Shown: piece by piece, positions 60,370 through 64,000 of the stretch
How the letters are laid out: each line of letters begins with the position of its first letter
How positions within the stretch are numbered: position 1 is the stretch's first letter
Assembly: GCA_947168395.1 (NCBI GenBank)
Contig: CAMVLT010000006.1
Location: 1-64,000, forward strand
Origin: an uncultured Prevotellaceae bacterium
GTDB taxonomy: Bacteria; Bacteroidota; Bacteroidia; Bacteroidales; Bacteroidaceae
Length of the DNA stretch: 64,000 bases
Direction of reading: 5' to 3'
Notes under the pieces: model-generated
The model's input: the letters and a program-made list of their open reading frames with translations, nothing else
Database searches by the model: none
Told to the model about the DNA's origin: nothing
Made by a program: the position numbers and the translations under genes

Positions 60370-61788
60370 CTATTGATATATCTGTGTCACGTTCTCTGCA
60401 CTCACGGGGACTGTCAGCACGTAGCAGTTGAATGCCACGCCGTCCACGTCCACCACCGTATGCGTATAGCTCTCTATCACCTCGTAGCCGTTGCCGTCCT
60501 TGATGCTCGAAAGGAGTCCGAAGGATGCCGGATAGGCGAAGCACAGGCGGGCATTGTGGAACACAAGGCCGGTACGTGTCAGCGCCCTGCTGCCAAGCAC
60601 CAGCTTCGTAAGACCCTTGATGACGGCTGCATCGACCTCGCCGGTGGCGGGTACGGTGCCGAAGCGGGAGGCGTAAACGGCCTTGACCGTTGCAGTGGCC
60701 GTGCGGTTCATCTTCTCGTAGGTGGCCTGGTACACGAACGACTGGCTACCCTCCTCCGTCGGATGCAGGGTAACGCTCTTGCCGGTACCCGTGACGGCCA
60801 CGCCGTCGAGTGCCTGCGTCTCGGGAGTGACGGCCACGCCCTTGCGCTTCGCCGTCCATGACAGTGCCACGTTGGTGTCGGTGTCTATCTCCACGGCTGT
60901 CGGGCGTGCGCTGATGCTCACCTCGAACGGCCAGATGGCCTGCTCCAGACGCTCAATGTCGGCGTCGTGCTTCTCCTCCAGCTCGTCAAGCATGCCCTCC
61001 AGCTCAGGGATGGCTCCCGGCTGGATATGCTCGCGAACGACGGCATGGGGTGCTATCTGTTCCGTGCCTACGGCCTGGTCGGCTATCTTCTCGGTGGTCA
61101 CGGCACCTTTGGCTATGTTGTCGCCGGTAACGGTGTGCTCGGCTATCTTCGCGCCGGTCACAGCACCGTCGGCAATCTTCTCCGATGTCACGGCCACATT
61201 GGCTATCTTCGGGGTGGTCACGGCCTCGTCGGCTATCTTCTCGGTCGTAACAGCGGTCTCGGCAATCTTGGCCGTGGTGACGGCCTCGTCATGCAGCTTG
61301 CGGGTGGTAACGGCTTCATCGGCTATCTTCTGCGTCGTGACGGCCTCATCCTGAATCTTCTCAGTGGTGACGGCTCCGTCAGCAAGCTTCGGGGTGGTGA
61401 CGGCTCCGTCCTGAATCTTGTCGGTCGTGATGGCATCGTCGGCTATATTACGGCTCTCGATGCTGCCGTCGGCAAACTTGTCGCTGTCGATGATACCATC
61501 CTGCAACTTGTTGCCAGTGATGGTATTGTCGGCAATCTTCTCACCAGTGACGGCTCCGTCCTGGATCTTCTCGTTGGTGACGGCCTCGTCGGCAAGGGTA
61601 CGGGTATCTACGGCTCCATCGGCAAGCTTCTCGTTGGTGACGGCTCCGTCCTGAATCTTCTCAGCGGTAACGGCTCCATCTGCCAGCTTGGCGGTTGTCA
61701 CGGCACCGTTCTGTATGTCGCGCGTCTGTATCAGTACGCGCCACTTGCCGATATGCTCTACAAACTCAAATAACTTCTGCATGGCCAT
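60370..61788 (-). CDS. Fibre protein with long AVTTEKIAD repeat shaft
   Basis: 472 residues. Residues 25-270 are about 22 copies of an 11-residue unit of the form [11 protein letters not shown], a typical trimeric phage fibre shaft. The C-terminal 190 residues ([20 protein letters not shown] onwards) form a bacterial-Ig-like domain and a terminal domain. The unit is coded by 33-bp tandem DNA repeats. Confidence 0.83.
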   Translation of the reverse strand: MAMQKLFEFVEHIGKWRVLIQTRDIQNGAVTTAKLADGAVTAEKIQDGAVTNEKLADGAVDTRTLADEAVTNEKIQDGAVTGEKIADNTITGNKLQDGIIDSDKFADGSIESRNIADDAITTDKIQDGAVTTPKLADGAVTTEKIQDEAVTTQKIADEAVTTRKLHDEAVTTAKIAETAVTTEKIADEAVTTPKIANVAVTSEKIADGAVTGAKIAEHTVTGDNIAKGAVTTEKIADQAVGTEQIAPHAVVREHIQPGAIPELEGMLDELEEKHDADIERLEQAIWPFEVSISARPTAVEIDTDTNVALSWTAKRKGVAVTPETQALDGVAVTGTGKSVTLHPTEEGSQSFVYQATYEKMNRTATATVKAVYASRFGTVPATGEVDAAVIKGLTKLVLGSRALTRTGLVFHNARLCFAYPASFGLLSSIKDGNGYEVIESYTHTVVDVDGVAFNCYVLTVPVSAENVTQIYQ

Positions 61789-62055
61789 TTAAATAATGTG
61801 ACATTTCAAAACCTTGACGGGGGTGGCAAGCATGACGGTCATCCTCCCCTTGGGGTTAACTGTTATCTCGTAGCGGCGGGCATCCTTCGGACTCTGGCCG
61901 TAGTTGGCCCAGCCGCCGTCCTCTTCCTGCTTCAGGGTGACTACGGGGGCTACGCTCGCGAGTTCAATCTTCACGAGTATGGGATCCTCTATCTCCATCG
62001 GTTCGGACAGATAGCCGTTGGCCCCTTCGTCAAATGTGAATGTGGGTATCTTCAT
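61789..62055 (-). CDS. Small late protein
   Basis: 88 residues, beta-rich, starts MKIPTFTFDEGANGYLSEPM. One base after the fibre gene's start codon region; likely virion part, function unknown. Confidence 0.6.
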   Translation of the reverse strand: MKIPTFTFDEGANGYLSEPMEIEDPILVKIELASVAPVVTLKQEEDGGWANYGQSPKDARRYEITVNPKGRMTVMLATPVKVLKCHII

Positions 62056-62057
62056 AT

Positions 62058-62717
62058 CTACTGCTCACGGTTAGTTATGGTGGAAAACAGGTAGTTCTGC
62101 GCTATGGTGAAAAGCTGCTGCGCCACCTGCTCACGGAATGCCACCATCGTAAGGGCGGCAACCTGATAGATGAAAGCGCCCTCCAGGCGTGCGGGTACGC
62201 CGATCTCGGTCTCATCGCTCGACGTGTCGCCTACGACGGGCTTCTTGATGTAGGACACCTGTACGGTGTCGCTGTTTGCCTTGGCACTGTACAGCTCCAG
62301 ATAGCGGTCTGCACCTTTGTACCTGTAGGCACTCACAGGGCGGTCCCAGCTGCCACGGGCGTATGTGTCCTGCTGCATGAGGTATTCCTGCGAGCTTTCG
62401 GCTACGGGCTTGGGGGATAGCGACCACGACGAGAGGCGGGCAGACATCAGCCGGAGGAAGTCCGCAGGGAGCTTGACGGACACCATGGCACCGGCGGCAA
62501 CCGTCACGCCTGAAACGGCGTACTGTGTCACCATGCTGCTGTCTATCTTCTCCTCTGGGGCGTTCTCGATGACGTATGTCAGCGCATACGGTATCTTGTC
62601 AATGATGATCGCCGTCAGGTTCTCCTCGTCCGAGGTCTTGTTAAGGAACTCGGAATCACTGACCGTCAACTCGTCGATGGCTGACCTCACGCGGGTTACT
62701 ATCTCCTTTACCTTCAT
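62058..62717 (-). CDS. Late protein, possible head-tail connector
   Basis: 219 residues, starts KVKEIVTRVRSAIDEL; helical bundle then FIYQVAALTMVAFREQVAQQ. The shape and place between capsid and fibre genes suggest a connector or adaptor protein, not proved. Confidence 0.6.
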   Translation of the reverse strand: MKVKEIVTRVRSAIDELTVSDSEFLNKTSDEENLTAIIIDKIPYALTYVIENAPEEKIDSSMVTQYAVSGVTVAAGAMVSVKLPADFLRLMSARLSSWSLSPKPVAESSQEYLMQQDTYARGSWDRPVSAYRYKGADRYLELYSAKANSDTVQVSYIKKPVVGDTSSDETEIGVPARLEGAFIYQVAALTMVAFREQVAQQLFTIAQNYLFSTITNREQ

Positions 62718-62745
62718 AGCTCTTTACGGTATTGGGGGAGTCGGC

Positions 62746-63360
62746 CTATCCCTTGTGGATAAGGCACTTCCTGCCCTCCTTCTCCTCGATGAACTTGCGC
62801 ACCTGGTTCTCGGTCTCTACCTGCTCGTTGTACTTACTTGCAATGTAGGTCACGGCTGCTGCAAGGTTCTCAAACTCCAGCTTGTCATTGCCACCAGGCT
62901 GCTCTCCAGTCTCTCCCTCGCCGTCGGTCTGCTCAGGTGCTGGCTCCGGCTCAGGTTCCTTGGCAGGCTCCTGTGCAGGAACTTCAGGCTTCGGGGCTGG
63001 TGTGACCTGAGCCGAGTCGAAGTCTGGAGGGTTCGGCGCTTGCTGCTGTGCCGTATTCTCCATCTTGTCGATGATTTCGGCAAGGCCTTCGTCCTTAACC
63101 TCCGGCTGCTTGGGTGCTGCGGGCTGCTTGGGCTTGTTGTCGCCTTCTTCCTCGATGACCTGCAACAGACGGAACAGACGTCCGTTCTGATCGCTCTCGT
63201 CGAGTGCCCGCATCGTGAACGGGTCGCGGCAATAGAACTTGGCGGGAATGTTCTTCATCACGTTACCGCCGGTGAACTCCACCTGCACCTTCACGCCCTT
63301 GAAGGGAATCGTGGTGATGAGGTTGTTCTGGTTCTGTACGGTCTGATAAATCTTAATCAT
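62746..63360 (-). CDS. Late protein with Pro/Glu linker
   Basis: 204 residues. Globular start (LITTIPFKGVKVQVEFTGGN), then a long Pro/Gln/Glu linker (80-155), then a helical end (AAAVTYIASKYNEQVETENQ). Between the connector-like and the capsid-like gene; function unknown. Confidence 0.65.
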   Translation of the reverse strand: MIKIYQTVQNQNNLITTIPFKGVKVQVEFTGGNVMKNIPAKFYCRDPFTMRALDESDQNGRLFRLLQVIEEEGDNKPKQPAAPKQPEVKDEGLAEIIDKMENTAQQQAPNPPDFDSAQVTPAPKPEVPAQEPAKEPEPEPAPEQTDGEGETGEQPGGNDKLEFENLAAAVTYIASKYNEQVETENQVRKFIEEKEGRKCLIHKG

Positions 63361-63422
63361 GTCGCTTCACTTTTAGGGGTTTAGAATAGGTGGCGGCTCT
63401 TGCACCGCCACCTTTGCCGTAT

Positions 63423-64000
63423 TTAGCCGTTTACGGTGCCGACGTACTGGTTCCAGGCGCCCTGAGTGTACTCGTACACAAGGTCGCTGCTGTAGTTCAC
63501 GCCGTTCACGGTGATGTCCTCGTTCAGGAGGATCAGCATGCCCTCGTAAGGAGTAGCAGGCAGGGTGTTCACCATGTTGACGGGACGTGCGGACTTCGAC
63601 ACGTTGCGCTTTGCAATCAGGCTGGCAGGGCCAACCAGGATGCTGTTGAAGCCACGGAGTGCAAGGGCACCGCCCTCGATGTAGATGTAGCGGGTTGCCT
63701 CGCGTGTGTCCTTAGCGCCCTTCTTCATGTCAACCGTGCGCTCGGTCTTCGAGATGTTGGTGTAGTAGCGGGCACCCTTCATGTCGATGACAACTGCGAA
63801 CTTCGAGTAGCCGATCTTGTTCAGTGCCGGAGCATAGATGATGTTCAGCTTACCGAAGTTGTTGTGGAATGCCAGGATCTTCACGCCGAAGTCGGTGGTC
63901 TCCTGAGTCAGGCGGATGCGGTCGTTGATGTCCTTCATGTTGATGATGTCCTCCAATATATCCTTACCGCAGTACATATCAGCCTCATCGTGCTCTGAGA
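63423..64000 (-). CDS. Major capsid-like protein, 5' end outside the window
   Basis: 192 codons visible; the frame stays open through SEHDEADMYCGKD to the window edge, so the start is outside. The part FGKLNIIYAPALNKIGYSKF, then AVVIDMKGARYYTN and RYIYIEGGALALRGFNS, resembles the C-terminal half of SU10/HK97-type capsid proteins of Bacteroides phages. Family assignment is from memory; no search was run. Confidence 0.6.
   Translation of the reverse strand, partial: SEHDEADMYCGKDILEDIINMKDINDRIRLTQETTDFGVKILAFHNNFGKLNIIYAPALNKIGYSKFAVVIDMKGARYYTNISKTERTVDMKKGAKDTREATRYIYIEGGALALRGFNSILVGPASLIAKRNVSKSARPVNMVNTLPATPYEGMLILLNEDITVNGVNYSSDLVYEYTQGAWNQYVGTVNG

Noticed and set aside
54438..61788. 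A second variable repeat in the fibre genes
   Set aside because: I looked for the TR pattern (GCGGTCTTCCGT core) in these genes and saw none; other copies could lie outside the window.

Overview
The window looks like a gut-type member of the Bacteroidota, most like Prevotella/Segatella. The evidence is the sigma-ABfr promoter form (TTTG, about 20 bp, TAnnTTTG) in front of many genes, the absence of Shine-Dalgarno sites in host genes, an S16 protein with a long Ala-rich tail, a 907-residue pyruvate phosphate dikinase, a serine palmitoyltransferase, a 'smalltalk' micro-protein beside an HU-like protein, and dispersed repeats whose translation reads RDPSTALGMT.

Host part, 1-28917. In order it holds: a cut secreted beta-helix protein; an AraC regulator; an orphan tyrosine recombinase; ppdK; rlmD; a phosphate-selective-type porin; a flippase with four glycosyltransferases (surface glycan assembly) around rpsP; a GH2 beta-galactosidase; a TlpA-type thioredoxin; a DUF2807 lipoprotein; an M15 peptidase / HU / smalltalk module in repeat-rich DNA; an aldose-1-epimerase-like protein; tRNA-Pro; a divergent serine palmitoyltransferase and lipid-kinase pair (sphingolipid metabolism); a small Cys-rich membrane protein; and tRNA-Cys. 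Non-coding DNA around 22.7-24.6 kb is full of short tandem repeats, a 50-bp A+T palindrome and one copy of a dispersed repeat. Two other copies of that repeat sit inside reading frames.

Prophage part, about 29.0 kb to the right edge, next to tRNA-Cys. The left arm has a leftward repressor and a rightward early operon with three 16-bp palindromic operators. The operon continues to 48.5 kb. It carries small HTH proteins, an odd protein resembling the nuclease half of a large terminase, a replication protein with iterons inside its gene, a VRR-NUC nuclease, a ParB-like protein, a phage-encoded sliding clamp (frameshifted here), a DEDD exonuclease and many unknown small proteins. From 48.6 kb on everything is leftward and late: spanin-like protein, amidase endolysin, holin, reverse transcriptase, a template repeat, a small protein, the variable protein, tail fibre proteins, connector-like proteins, and a cut capsid-like protein at the edge.

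The main discovery is a complete diversity-generating retroelement (DGR). The template repeat 52006-52120 and the variable repeat 52771-52885 align without gaps over 115 bp. They differ at 19 positions, and every one is an adenine in the template coding strand. The reverse transcriptase has YMDD and the DGR-type GNFLSQ motif. The host-interaction end of the phage can therefore be rewritten, in a phage that also carries its own lysis cassette, replication origin and clamp.
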